Of a DNA stretch of 64,000 nt, positions 1 to 12,459 are shown piece by piece. Every line of letters begins with the position of its first letter. Position 1 is the first letter of the stretch. The notes below the pieces were generated by a model, which ran no database searches, was not told the origin of the DNA, and saw nothing but the letters and a program-made list of their open reading frames with translations. The stretch is taken from contig NC_133770.1 in the NCBI RefSeq assembly GCF_003597395.2, positions 200,791,259 through 200,855,258 of the forward strand. The letters run 5' to 3'. Origin of the DNA: Chelonoidis abingdonii (lineage: Eukaryota > Chordata > Testudines > Testudinidae). The position numbers and the translations under genes are program-made.

Positions 1-3000
1 ACAGCAACCAATTCAAAGTCCATTGAAGTCAATGGGCATTGGACCAGGGCTTAACAGAATTAAATATTACTGTATAGATGACCATATCAATAGGAAGTAC
101 ATAGGGAATTAAGAGGAAAATGTAGATACCGAGAACACAGGTCCCTATGAACTCAGTTTTATGCCACCTCTGAAAGGAGGCATATCGTAGTAGCAGAGAA
201 GCCCCTAACCCTGTGCTGAGGGCATTGGTTCAATAACTAGAGAGAAGAATGTCACATACTGAATTACCAATACATTTCTTACAGTTCCTTGGATTTTCCT
301 TCACTGTCTCCAGACACATACTGATTACGCCAGTTCTTGCTTAAATGCTAAAATCTGAGATTACAACCTGAAGTGGAAAAGATATGGCTGATAAAGAAAT
401 GTGTGCACTTGTCTGAAGGTTTGAAATAGAGCTTCTTCAGGTATCAGGAACTGAAGAGGGGTGGGAAGGAGGGGAAGAATTAACAGAATAGTGTTGATAC
501 AAAGTGGCTGTTGGGATTATTGTGTTTACTTGTGATAGATATCTGAGATTCAAGTTTATACTACCAGTACTGGAAGGAACTTGGAAAAGAAATGTAGTGT
601 GTTATAGTTTGCATTAATTATTTTTTTGTTTGTACTTGGTTTCTTTAGCAAGTATACAAATAAAGATAATGACCTGCTGCATTCTGGAAACTTTTTAGTT
701 GAACCCATTGGTATGAATAACATTGCCTAGCACATGACAGTGATGTCATCCCGAGGACAGAGAGATCTGCTTGCTGGTTTAAACTAGATTAAACAGTTTC
801 TCAAAATGACCTATTTTCATCATGACTGGCATGATTGAGACAAACCTGTTTCTGAGTAAGACATTAGTTATTTCTTTCTTATAGATTAATTTACTGTAAC
901 TTGTCTGCAACTTCCCAGAAATGAATTTAAACGAAAAGTTTTAGGCCTGAACTACACATGCATTTTGTACTTATATAATAATTTTAACAATAACAATATT
1001 TCTTTACCCACATAAATTATACTGGAGCAATGTATAGATGTATAGAATGCAATGTATAGTATAGATGCAGTTGTACTAATGTAAGATGCCTTATATGAGT
1101 ATAGCTTATTCCTCTTCCCATGTGGGAATGAGCCAGAACTGAGTGCCCTTCGTGCCAATATAACTGCAATAATACTGGCAGGTTGTACGGCTTTAACTAC
1201 ATTGGGATAAAGTGGTACAACTTTTGTGTGTAGATGACCCCTTAGTTTTCTCCATTGAGAATAAAGGGAATAGAAGTATGTCTTGTTAGGCTGTTTTGTT
1301 TAGGTTTTTCTCCTGCTTAAATGCCCTCATTCCAACATCCTGCAAAGTTATAACGATGACTCATTTCTGGGTTTAGCCAGGAACTTTGCTATCTTTTCTT
1401 CTGATTTCTAAAGAAATATAACAATCTGATTTAGTGTGACAGATAATCAATGTGACCAAGGTAGAGTGAAATGTTTCCTAGGCTAGAATGTTTAGTAGAG
1501 CTACAGCCAGATTCTACCAATGAGTCACTCTGTGTAGAGTTTACCCATCTGTAAAATTGGGCTAACTACCTGCCTCACATTGGCATTATAAAGCTTAATT
1601 TGTTTGCTGTGTGCTTTGAAATCCTCAGATAAAATGCTTGATGTACATGCAGAGTATTGTTGCTGTTCTATCATGTAGTCAATGATTTTTACTGCTGCTA
1701 CATTTGGAGGAAGCTATTCTCTCAGTAGTCCATTCACTGAAAAAAGGAAATGTGTACTTGGGAGATACTGCAGATCCTTTTGTTAACACAAGACAATACT
1801 AGCAGTAACATGTCTTTCACAAAATATTTGATGAGTGTATTTAATTGGGGGCGAATTAGACACATCTATACAACAAACTTGATATTGCTCCCCCTCAAAC
1901 ACAGCAGAAGGGAGTGATGTGAAAATGAAACCTAAAGAGTCAGTGTTTCTCACCTCAAAATTAGTTACTTCTCACTTTGCTAAAATCATGCCCAAAAGAT
2001 CCCATTGCTGCCATTTAACATGCTTGGGTGACTGTCTTATACAAAGAATAGATCATTTCTGGCAGGATATCTGTATCTGTGTTCACATAAGTTACTGTTC
2101 ACCAATTTAGTAAATTAATTCAGTTCACACATACTGTGAATAATTTTTAAATTGCTCCAGAAGCAGCAAAACTTCTTCTAATTAAATGACAATTGGCCAT
2201 GTGTGTTTATCAGGCGTATAGAAAAAGGCAATTGATGCAGTGGTGGAAAAAATCTATAGACCCTCAGACGTACTACCTATCAATCACCATCTGCCACCGT
2301 ATGCAACATAAAAAAGACCAGCACAAAGGCTTCAGTCATGCTAGAAAATGAGGGAAGAAAAACAGTTATAACCATGCCACTGTATTTGGAGCATGTGTTT
2401 TGTGTTTAGAGTAATATGCACGTCATAAAACCTAGATGCTGGGCATCCAGTTCTCTTGCTGAAAAATATATTGCAATGGATGCATCCAGCAGTACAAGGA
2501 GGTTAAAGAATAAATACTTTTGACTGCAGCTATACCAATTCAGGCTGGTAACTTGGCACAAGCTAAGAAAAGTTGAGCCAAGCTAGAGCTTGGATGATTT
2601 CAGAGAAAACCCAGCTCTGCAGGGAAGTAGTAGGGAGGATTGGATTAATGGCACATCTTGCCTTGTTTCTAGAACTTAACTAAAGGCCCAGCATTGTATT
2701 AGGGTTACTGTGCTGTTGGAGGTGTTGCCTTTTGTCTGAGACACTAAACCAAAATCTGGACTATTTTTGATCATTAAAGATACCATGACACTTATTGTAA
2801 GAGTTTGGAATGTTAGTTCATTTTGGTAATCAAGGGGACTATTCATCTGGGCAAAGTTACACCTGTGTATCAGTGTTTCTAAGACAGACCCTTTGTCATG
2901 TCACCTAGTCGGTTGAGTAGATCTTTTGCACAGAGACAAGAAATCATTTTCAAAAATAGTAAAGCATAATTGTGAAAGCAGAGATAATGGCTAGAGGTAG

Positions 3001-3880
3001 GTGGGGTACCTGAAACTTTTTAACTCAATTTTAAAAGTGACTATATTTCAAATTCATGGTGTGCTTAAGGTAAAATAACTTTTTGATTATTAGGTCCAAT
3101 GTTCAAGGCAGTTTGCCTTATTTCTGAAAATTTTCTTTGTGCCAAATCTTGGCACATGAATTTTGGATAAGGTGGAATTAAAGCAAATTTTGAGAATAAA
3201 AGAAATAGTGAAGCTTTCTGGGTGTATAATGGTACTAATAACTTAAATATTAGGATATTTGAAAAATCATACTTGAGCTTGTACAATATTTTTTACAAGC
3301 ATTTAGTTCCTCATGTGAATCAGCTTTGTTTTTAAAAACCTCTAAGTGATCAGGTTCTTTGAGGAATATTTTAATGTAGTAAATAGGCATGTGAAGTCAC
3401 AGTAATTGAATTTTTAAAAACAAGTCTTAGTAGACCTGCACTGCTTCTATAATGGCTGCTGTAATTGTCGTCTGACTATGAAGAGATAACATCAGTGAAT
3501 AGAAAATAGTTGCAAAATGAATGCTAGATAAATGCCAATGCAAAGCCAAGACATTCCTTTTCAAAGGAGATGATGTTAATCCGGTGATGAGGACTGATTC
3601 ATCACTGCTTTAGCATAAACACCACTGATTTCATTGGAGTTACACTAGCGTAAAACAGAAGTAATGTGGTGGTGAATAAGGCATGAGTTTCTGGTACAAT
3701 TACTCTTTCTATTAAATCAAATGATTGCTGCAGATTCCCTCATTCTTGCTTTGGTTCAGTTAGTTTACAGCTGCCATTCTTGAAAAGCTCCACTGCTATG
3801 ACGCTGTAGCTGGGACAGAAGACGTCTGTAAAAATGACATCCTATTCTTCCACATTTATTCTTCCTTTGGCAGGGGCACG
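1..3880. other. intergenic 5' flank, no gene seen
   Basis: AT-rich DNA with no open frame that resembles a known protein. About 1535-1640 there is a stretch resembling the 3' half of a MIR-type SINE (cccatctgtaaaattgggct followed by a 'tgctttgaaatcctcagata' type tail). 3600-3680 carries a 'cattggagttacactagcgtaaaac' type motif; similar motifs recur at 16625-16720, 55025-55110, 58920-59010 and 63110-63215, so they are probably fragments of an old dispersed repeat. The remainder shows nothing I can name. Confidence 0.5.
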
Positions 3881-3889
3881 GGGAATCCT

Positions 3890-4165
3890 CTCTCCAGCAC
3901 TCAAATGGAGACTTTATGCATGGGAAGCTGGAATGTGAACGTACTGCGCACTGGTCTGCTGTGCACTAAATTGCCAGCTGGACCCTGCTGCCATGCACAA
4001 AAATTCCATTTCTGTTTCAAAGAGCAGTAAGTCAAACTGCTCTATGGAACTTTAAGTTCATGGTATCAGGGTCCATAATCAGGGATTTAGTGAATGGCAG
4101 GCTAGTGTGTCGTATGCTCCAGCTTGCCATGCACTAAGTCTCTGTATAGACAAGCCCTGAGTAAC
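3890..4165. repeat. MITE-like repeat ending in 'tagacaagccctga'
   Basis: The stretch ends in gtatagacaagccctgagt. Related endings occur in the repeats near 26115-26412 ('cacagataagcccta') and 31250-31340, so this appears to be one copy of a dispersed short DNA-transposon-like family. No clear terminal inverted repeat or target duplication was fixed here. Boundaries are approximate. Confidence 0.35.
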
Positions 4166-4369
4166 TTTGTTGGGATCTTTGCACAGAGAAGTAGAGGAGG
4201 AAACTGATCCCCCTTTCAGTCTACAGTCTAATGTTTTTGCAGCTCTATGGCCAGCCTCTCCCTGTGAAGTTAGGGATGACTGGAGGATCTATGTAGCACT
4301 TTTGGAAGGTGTTTAGATACCATTGTACTGGGTGTGGTATAAGTAAGCAGCCTACCAGAGACTCTAGCT

Positions 4370-5012
4370 CAGTGGTTTTCAAACTTTTTTTCTGGTGACC
4401 CAGCTGAAGAAAATTGTTGATGCCTGTGACCCAACAGAGCTGGGGATGAGGGGGTTGGGGTGAGGGCTGCTGGGTGGGGCCAGAAATGTGGTGTGGGCAG
4501 GGGATCTGGGTAGGGGTTGGGGTGAGGGAGGAGATCAGGACTCTGGGACAGGGGTACAGGCTGTGGGGTGAGGCGAGGGATGAGTGGTTTGGGGTGCAGA
4601 AAGAGCTCTGGATCTGGGGGAGCTCAGGGCTGGGGCAGGGGATTGGAGTGTGGGGTTGGGGCGCGGGCTTACCTCGGCGGCTCCTGGTCAGTAGTGCAGC
4701 AGTGGTGCTAAGGCAGGCTTCCTGCCTGTCCTGGCACTGCGGACCACACTGCACCACAGAAGCAGCCAGCAGCAGGTCCAGCTCCTAGGCAGAGGTGTGC
4801 AAGTGGCTCCGCGTGGCTGGACCTGCTGCTGGCTGCTTCCGGGGCATAGTGCAAAGTCTGAACAGGTAGGGATTAGCCTGCCTTAGCCAGGCAGCACCCT
4901 TGATGGGAGTTTTAATGACTCGGTCAGTGGTGCTGACCAGAGCCACTGTGACCCAGTGCCTGACATTCTGTGACCCATTACTGGGCCATGACCTGTAGTT
5001 CAAAAATCACTG
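4370..5012. mobile_element. non-autonomous hAT element, 643 bp, with 8-bp target duplication
   Basis: The left end reads CAGTGGTTTTCAAACT and the right end reads GTTCAAAAATCACTG, which are inverted repeats of the hAT type. They are flanked by CTCTAGCT (4362-4369) and CTCTAGAT (5013-5020), a 7/8 match and the 8-bp duplication length expected for hAT. The interior (about 4437-4800) is GC-rich and carries no transposase. The long Pro- or Gly-rich frames that cross it on both strands are composition artefacts, not genes. Confidence 0.85.
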
Positions 5013-5020
5013 CTCTAGAT

Positions 5021-7990
5021 AGTAAGGACAGGAACTGCTGTGCTGGAGTGAAGAGGTAAAATGGGCCCCCCCTGGAGCCACCCCTCCCCCATTGTAGAGA
5101 AATAATTGGTAAAGAACATATAGTACAACCTGGAAAAAAAATAGAGGGGTGTGGGGGGGAACTGAGGAAAGAATGGCCATGTGCTGAAAGCATTGACGGG
5201 GGAGGGGTGGCACAAGTTGGAAGAGGCTTTATTCCCAACTCTGATACAGATTTCCTTCAAATCTTTCTGCATCAATGTTTCCTTTAGTAAATTGAAGACA
5301 ACACATTGTGTTAGAAGGTATGGTAAGCATTATCAATAGAAAACTAATGAAAATGAGAACTGAATGGGGGAAAGGAGCTAAATTTAAAACAATGTTACCA
5401 GACCCACTGTTGAAACATCAGTAAATGAATCTGACAAGGACTTAAATGCTACGCAACAGCTGTCTTTGGGAGGTAATATTTGTGGTTTGCTATAAATGTA
5501 CTTCAAATACTTCCTCCATTATAAAATGTAAGTTATTCTCAGGTAGATATATGTAGGTGTCCTCTGATATCTATAATAGGCCTTTCAACAGTCATCAACA
5601 TCACACAGTTACTTCCTATTCTAAATATAGAGGAAAACTACACTCTTTCAGATAACCACTGTGAGGCAAACGCTGACTTTGTAATGGTGACCATTGTCTG
5701 ATTAAAGTAGGCTTAGATGAACAGTGGCTAGTGACATCTTATACCTGAGTCTCTAAATTATCACTTAGAATATTTTGTCTCTTTAAATATTTAATTTCTC
5801 TCGAGTCCTTGTCTGATTATTTTCTTATGATTAATTATTTTTGAGTTTTCTCTGTCTCTCTTTAACTTCCTTCAGTTTGGTTTTGGAAAATATGATAAAG
5901 GAGAGGTCAAGACAATCTCCGTTTTTATTTTAAGCTAATGTGCAGAAGAAATTACCCTCAATTTCTTTTCACAGTGACTATTCTTCCTGTTTCACAAACC
6001 TAATTTAAAAAAACAACAACCAAGCTGTGCCCAACTTCACAGTTAATTACATCATGGGCATAATTTTCCTTGCTACGAAACTGACATAAAATAAGTTATA
6101 CAATGTCTTTTAAAAAACCAAAATGAACAGCCGTCACTCTTTAGCAAGGTAGTCAGTAATGCTACCTCTGTGCCCAGTGCTTTGTTCAATGTAGTTTTAA
6201 TGCTTTCTACAGGCATGCTTCTACCACATCCCTGGTTAAAATTATTCCACAGACTGCTAAACCTCACTATTAGGAAGTTCATCCTGCTAATTTTTTTCCT
6301 TTGTTCAGCCACCATCAATTAATCAGAGTTAGTTCCTCTTAGAAAACCAATAAAATGAGCTTCCTGAATCTCAACATTTCAGTGACATCTGTGCACACAT
6401 TGCTTTGCATCCTTCTGTCACCGGCAATCTGTAATTTTCTGACACATTTGGGTACCCAAGTGATGCTGGGAATCAGCATTTGCAGTTAATGTTGCCTAGC
6501 ACCAGAAATGTAAAAATAAAATGTGTTATCTGTCTTTCTAAGAGTTCTCACTAATGGCCTTTTCTCTAGCATGAGCATATGGTTTAAAAAAAATCTCGCC
6601 ACACTCCGCTGATTTGACACCACTTTTATTAAACTGACTTTTGTTCCCCATGGCTTGTTGAAATGCTAGAGAACTCCTGTGCAGTGGATCATTAAGTTGT
6701 CAGTATTGTAACTACAGTGTATTAATTCCATCAGTTGTTATGCACTGAGTTTTTATAGAAAGCCATGGATACATAATTCCCTTGCCAATAATGTGTATTC
6801 ATATTTTTTGATGTAAGGCAAATCGGAAACTGTACAATAAATGTTTTCATTTCAAATGATGTTTTTATAGTGTTGCCTTTCAAAGAAATTATTGTGATTT
6901 AAATGTATAGGACTAACTTGAAGATGTACAGTGCTCTCTAGATTTCATTCTCTCTCCTTTCTTGTTTATCGGCAAGGTCAAATTGGATTCCATTTCCTCC
7001 CCTTTGAGTCATCCTTCTCACTATGTCTCTAAAATATGATAGTATTTAATTCATAACTTTTTCTCCTCTCTGTTTAGAGTAATAGATAGTATTAACATAT
7101 CCTTTCCTTTGAGTTTAATGAATACAAGCTAAAGATTTCTATCCATTACGTCAGTGAGCTAGGCATGCTTGCTAGATTAATTCAGTATTATTTTAGGTTT
7201 TATTGATTCAGTTGGATTAGATATTGGAAAGGAAAACAGCAAATTAAATTATTGTATGTTTAGACTGCAGCAGTGAGACCCCCTGCTTAACTGTGGAATG
7301 GTAAACAGCAGGAGAGGTGATTTCCCTGGTGAGGGGTTCATTCACCACAGGATGCCTATCATTCATAAGGAAACAGGTGTATCTATTGGTTCTTAATTGA
7401 CCCATTGTTTCTACTTCAGTGAGTTTGGTTTCCTTGGAAAGATTCAGGTAAATCAAGAAAAAATGAAAAATATTTTTTTCTTGCTTGCCTCATAGTTTTT
7501 ACTTAAGACTCAACAAAATTAACTATTTGTAGTGCATATTATTGTCCCTTTTTAAAGCAAGTGGTTAGTCAAATTTCAGGGCTCTAGGGATGTTCCAGTT
7601 AGAAGTAGAAATTGACAGAATCTGATAGTTCCTTTGATACAGTTTTGATTATTTACAAGGAATATACAAAGTCCTGTGTCTCTGAATGCAGGAGGAATCA
7701 AGAACGAAAAGAGCAGGTTGGTTAGCTTATAGCCCCAAAGCTTCTTTAGCCAACTGGCCCAGAAGCTTTTGCTCTAGCCTTTTACAAGGTGACACTGTGC
7801 TCACAGGCTATAGCCTGGCTTTCTTGCCTCAGCCCCTCTCTGTTCTTGGTTTCTCTGTGTTCTTTCACCTTCTCCATACCACACCCAGGTCACAATGCCC
7901 AGTGGAATTCCCCAGCCCACATAGTGCTGGGTACCAGCCAGGCTTTTTTAGGCCTTGTTTCAGGTGTGACCCCTTAACTGGCTTATATCC
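5021..7990. other. intergenic, mostly unassigned
   Basis: No gene seen. About 6180-6330 resembles a decayed CR1 3' region on the - strand ('attattccacagactgctaa', 'ctattaggaagttcatcctg'). The rest, including 6340-7990, contains AT-rich sequence without recognisable coding or repeat structure. Confidence 0.4.
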
Positions 7991-7999
7991 ATTTGAAAT

Positions 8000-8900
8000 G
8001 AATGGCCTTGAATCACAGACTTGTAAGACTGGAAGGGACCTCAATAATTCATCTAGTCCAGTCTGCTGCACTCAAGGCAGGATTATATAATAATTAGACC
8101 ATCCCTGACAGGTGTTTGTCTAACCTGTTCTTAAAAACCTCCGGTGAGGGAGATTCCACAACCTCCCCTAGATATGTTGATCCAGTGTTTAACTACCCTG
8201 ACAGGAAGCTTTTCCTAGTGTTCAACTTAAACTGCCCCTGCAGCAATTTAAGCCCATTGCTTCTTGTCCTATCCTCAGAGCTTAAGAAGGACAATTCCTC
8301 TCACTCCTCGTTGTAACAACCTTTTATGTACTTGAAAACTGTTATCATGTCCTCCCTCAGTCTTCTCTTCTCCATACTAAACAAACCTAATTTTTTCAAT
8401 CTTCTCTCAGAGGGCATGTTTTCTAGACTTTTAATTATTTTTGTTGCGCTTCTCTGGACTTTCTCCAGTTTGTCCACATCTTTCCTGAAATGTGGTGCTC
8501 AGAACTGGACACCATACTCTGGATGAGGCCTTATCAGCATGGAGTAGGGTGGAAGAATTACTTCTCATGTCTTGCTTGCAACATTCCTGTTAATATATCT
8601 CAGAATTATAATTATATATTTTGCAACAGAGTTACATTGTTTACTCATATTTAGCTTATGATCCACTGTAACCCCCAGATACATTTCTACAGCACTCCTT
8701 CCTAGGCAGTCATTTCCCATTTTGTATGTGTGCAATTGACTGATCCTTCCTAAGTGGAGTACTTTGCATTTGTCCTTATTAAATTTCATCCTATTTAGAC
8801 TATTTCTCCAGTTCATCTAGATCATTTTTAATTTTAATCCTATCCTCCAGAGCACTTGCAACCCCTATCAGCTTGGTATTGTTCACAAACTCTATAAGTG
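8000..8900 (-). mobile_element. CR1 LINE fragment: end of reverse transcriptase plus 3' end
   Basis: Read on the - strand, 8816-8565 encodes a frame with MKFNKDKCKVLHLG, YLGVTVDHKLNMSKQC and RNVASKT, which is the segment downstream of the catalytic palm in CR1 reverse transcriptases. It continues through a frameshifted thumb region ('ggtgctcagaactggacacc' on + is the complement of the usual 'VQFWAP' region) to the CR1 3' terminus near 8003, where + reads 'acttgtaagactggaaggga'. The element is 5' truncated and has several stops, so it is inactive. It lies in the intergenic flank of CD226. Confidence 0.9.
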
Positions 8901-9064
8901 CATGTTCACAAATTAGTTTGAACAAGGTTTTGACTCAGCCAGAATAAGGTTTTACCCATCTCATAACAATATTCCAGGGCCAGTTCTGTTTTTGTTGTAT
9001 CCTATGCATAAGAAGCCTGAAAACGAAACACAATTCTTCACCTTTATATAGCATCTTCCATTTT

Positions 9065-9221
9065 GGGGGAGGGATAGCTCAGTGGTTTGAGCATTGACCT
9101 GCTAAACTCAAAGTTGGGAGTTCAATCCTTGAGGGGGCAGTTTGTGGATTGGTCCTGCTTTGAGCAGGGGGTTGGACTAGATGATCTCCTCAGGACCCTT
9201 CCAGCCCTAATAATCTATGAT
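9065..9221 (+). mobile_element. tRNA-derived SINE with CR1-like tail (turtle Pol III SINE type)
   Basis: A tRNA-like head carries an A-box-like TAGCTCAGTGG (9075-9085) and a B-box-like GAGTTCAATCC (9118-9128), the internal RNA polymerase III promoter elements. The tail (about 9150-9221) reads ggttggactagatgatctcc followed by 'cttccagccctaataatctatgat', which resembles the 3' end of CR1 LINEs. Such CR1-tailed tRNA SINEs are known from turtles, where the LINE machinery is thought to mobilise them through the shared tail. This is one of the best taxonomic clues in the window. Confidence 0.9.
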
Positions 9222-10520
9222 TTCAGGTGCTTATAACAGACATTTATGCAACATACTTCAAAACATCTCTGTGCATTAAGTGTTCTCTGTATTTTGCAGG
9301 CTGAGAAAAGATGCAGATGAACATGAAGTGACTTGCCCAAGGTCACACAGGAAGTGTATCAGCCGAGAATAAAATCCAATGTGTATGTTCACTGCAAGAT
9401 CCTACTTCTTCCTTTTTTTTTTACTTAAAAATCTTCTAAGTACATTTAATGTTGGAATTATGGTCTTGGGGTAAGAACTTTACAATACTATACATGTAAC
9501 TCTGGTTACTTTGATTACGCTTGAGTACAAGTGGTTACACTTGAGTATGAGTCTTCTGTTCTTAGAGAACAAATAGGTAGCACTTACAAAGTCCAGTCTT
9601 CCAAGAAACTGTTTCCCTCTGTGATAAAGATACAATTATATATGTGAAGGATCTACATCCTTCTAATGAGAGGGAAAATAGCATACAATTAGGTAAGGTA
9701 CAGTATCCTGACTCATGTCCTCATTATGTCACTTTCTAAATTTTTTTGAGACTCTGTATAACATAGCAACTCAGTGTTTTGTGAGTGATATGCAATATGT
9801 TTAAAACAGATGAATTTTTAAAATATGTAAATAGAAAGCTCCTATAGAATTTATTTGAAAAATCCCTTCTATAGAATTTGTAACCCAATTTATCCATTCT
9901 ACAGAAATTGACAATATTCTGTAAGTTTTAGAGCAAAACATCTTTGTTTTCCTGAGGGGGTGAGAAGATGGCAGAGCATAAAGATTGAAAATATGTTTTT
10001 AGCAGCTGGCTGTGATTGTATATTAAATATTGAGTGAAGGGGGGCTCCAGGAGCAATCTGTTTAATCGTATTTCCAAAATTTGCTATAAAGTGCTCAGAG
10101 CAAAATATAGGAGCTCCTTTTTCATGGAACGAGTGTATAAATTGAAGGTAAATAATTTCTATTGAAACCTATTAGTCCTATCCTCAGGCGTCTATAAAAT
10201 TCTTCCTTAATGATTGATGTGATCCCACCTGTTACAATTGATTTATGAGACTAGTTAATTTAATATGCTCATCTTAGTTTTCCATAGTTTGTTACAAAAG
10301 TTTAATGTTAGTAAATGAGCAAAATCCCTCTTGAGGTAAAGGATTACTTAAACTTTTTTCCATCTCCACTTTGATAAAATGCAAATGAGCTCCATCCTCA
10401 CCTTCCTCTGTGTTAGTGACAGAATTAATATAGATGAACTGTTAATGAAATACTACAATAGAAAAGTATTCTTCTTACAATAGTAATGTTTTTCCATAAG
10501 GTCTCTGTCTTTGTAGGTTT
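9222..10520. other. intergenic, with a MIR-like remnant
   Basis: 9290-9375 contains 'gaagtgacttgcccaaggtc' followed by 'acacaggaagtgtatcagcc', as in MIR-family SINEs read on the complementary strand. Nothing else recognisable from 9380 to 10520. Confidence 0.35.
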
Positions 10521-10524
10521 TGGG

Positions 10525-11296
10525 ATGTCACTCAACAGTGCAATATCATCACAATCTCCATCCAAGGATATTAAAGGAACTGGCGCATGAAATTGCGAAC
10601 CCGTTAGCGAGAATTTTTAATCAATCGGTAAACTCGGGGGTTGTACTGTACGACTGGAGAATTGCTAACGTAGTTCCTATGCTTCAAGAAAGGGGAAAAA
10701 ATGATCAGGTAAATATAGGGCCGTTACCTATGTCTGTAGTACGTAAGTCCTTGGCAAAATTTAAAGAGAAAGCTCATTAAACATTGCAGAGTCAATGAGT
10801 ATTTGGATGATTGCAACATGGATCTACAAAAGGAATCAGCCAAAACCAACGATGTCCTTCTTTGAGAAGGGACGGATTACTTACGACAAAGAAAATGCGG
10901 GAGATCTAGTTACCCTCGAGTTTCAGTAAGGCGTTGACATCGGTCCGATGGGAATGTTAGTTAAATTGGAAAGATGGATGAAATATGAAATTTGTAAGGC
11001 TGGAAAGGAACTGGTTAAAGGGAGACCCAGCGGGCTACTGAAGGTGAACTGTCAGGTGAAGGAGGTTACTAGTGATCCCTCAAGGATCGTTTTGGACTGA
11101 TCTATTACTTTTTTACTGACCTTGGCACAAAGAGCGGGAAAGTGTGCTAAAAGGTGGAACACAAAGCGGGGATGCTAACCACGGAGAAGGGACCGGGGTA
11201 CAGACAGAAGACTGACCACCTTGTAAAACTGAGTAAATAGTATAGGATAGAAATTCATAGTGAAAGTGCAAGTCATGCACTTAGGATTTATAATAC
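10525..11296 (+). mobile_element. CR1-type LINE, reverse transcriptase part, cut by assembly gap
   Basis: The first part translates as HPRILKELAHEIANPLARIF ... WRIANVVPM, the conserved N-terminal block of CR1-clade reverse transcriptase. DNA further on matches later parts of the same domain ('tttcagtaaggcgttgacat' for the catalytic FSKAFD-like motif; 'ctgtcaggtgaaggaggtta' and 'ccctcaaggatcgttttgg' for the QGSVLG region), but the frame shifts many times. The element runs into the run of N at 11297 and its 3' end probably reappears at 12132. The copy is rich in CpG for this AT-rich window. Confidence 0.85.
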
Positions 11297-12131
11297 NNNN
11301 NNNNNNNNNNNNNNNNNNNNNNNNNNNNNNNNNNNNNNNNNNNNNNNNNNNNNNNNNNNNNNNNNNNNNNNNNNNNNNNNNNNNNNNNNNNNNNNNNNNN
11401 NNNNNNNNNNNNNNNNNNNNNNNNNNNNNNNNNNNNNNNNNNNNNNNNNNNNNNNNNNNNNNNNNNNNNNNNNNNNNNNNNNNNNNNNNNNNNNNNNNNN
11501 NNNNNNNNNNNNNNNNNNNNNNNNNNNNNNNNNNNNNNNNNNNNNNNNNNNNNNNNNNNNNNNNNNNNNNNNNNNNNNNNNNNNNNNNNNNNNNNNNNNN
11601 NNNNNNNNNNNNNNNNNNNNNNNNNNNNNNNNNNNNNNNNNNNNNNNNNNNNNNNNNNNNNNNNNNNNNNNNNNNNNNNNNNNNNNNNNNNNNNNNNNNN
11701 NNNNNNNNNNNNNNNNNNNNNNNNNNNNNNNNNNNNNNNNNNNNNNNNNNNNNNNNNNNNNNNNNNNNNNNNNNNNNNNNNNNNNNNNNNNNNNNNNNNN
11801 NNNNNNNNNNNNNNNNNNNNNNNNNNNNNNNNNNNNNNNNNNNNNNNNNNNNNNNNNNNNNNNNNNNNNNNNNNNNNNNNNNNNNNNNNNNNNNNNNNNN
11901 NNNNNNNNNNNNNNNNNNNNNNNNNNNNNNNNNNNNNNNNNNNNNNNNNNNNNNNNNNNNNNNNNNNNNNNNNNNNNNNNNNNNNNNNNNNNNNNNNNNN
12001 NNNNNNNNNNNNNNNNNNNNNNNNNNNNNNNNNNNNNNNNNNNNNNNNNNNNNNNNNNNNNNNNNNNNNNNNNNNNNNNNNNNNNNNNNNNNNNNNNNNN
12101 NNNNNNNNNNNNNNNNNNNNNNNNNNNNNNN
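11297..12131. other. assembly gap, 835 N
   Basis: The run of N separates the reverse-transcriptase part of a CR1 element from what looks like the 3' end of the same family. Open frames that cross it are artefacts of the unknown bases. Confidence 1.
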
Positions 12132-12378
12132 TGGCAGGAGCCCTGGAGGTTTTTCGCCTTCCTCTGCAGCGTGGGGCATGGGTCGCTTGCTGGTGGATTC
12201 TCTGCAGCTTGAGGTCTTCAAACCACAATTTTGAGGACTTCAATAACTCAGTCATGTTGTTATAGGGGTTGTTATAAAAGTGGATGGATAGGGTTCTGTG
12301 GCCTGCTTTGTGCAGGAGGTCAGACTAGGTGATCATATTGGTCCCTTCTGACCTACGAGTCTATGAGTCTATGAGTCT
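12132..12378 (+). mobile_element. CR1 LINE 3' end, probable continuation of the element at 10525
   Basis: The sequence 'ccctggaggtttttcgcctt', 'gacttcaataactcagtcat', 'ggtcagactaggtgatcata' and 'ggtcccttctgacctacgag' is followed by a tandem 'tctatgag' tail (about 12360-12378), the short 3' repeat typical of CR1. The reverse complement of the same family is present at 60001-60310, where the 3' region is uninterrupted. Confidence 0.85.
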
Positions 12379-12459
12379 TCTATGCATTTGCCATGTACCT
12401 ATGCTATGGCAGTCTTTGTGTTGCTAATACTTCATTATTCACTCTATGGCAATGCCAAA

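Noticed and set aside
4245..4788. Frames of 104 and 170 codons on opposite strands
   Set aside because: Both cross the GC-rich interior of a hAT element.
8565..8816. 83-codon frame on the - strand as a host gene
   Set aside because: It is CR1 reverse transcriptase sequence.
11175..12255. Open frames of more than 300 codons on both strands
   Set aside because: They span the run of N; only the edges are real sequence.
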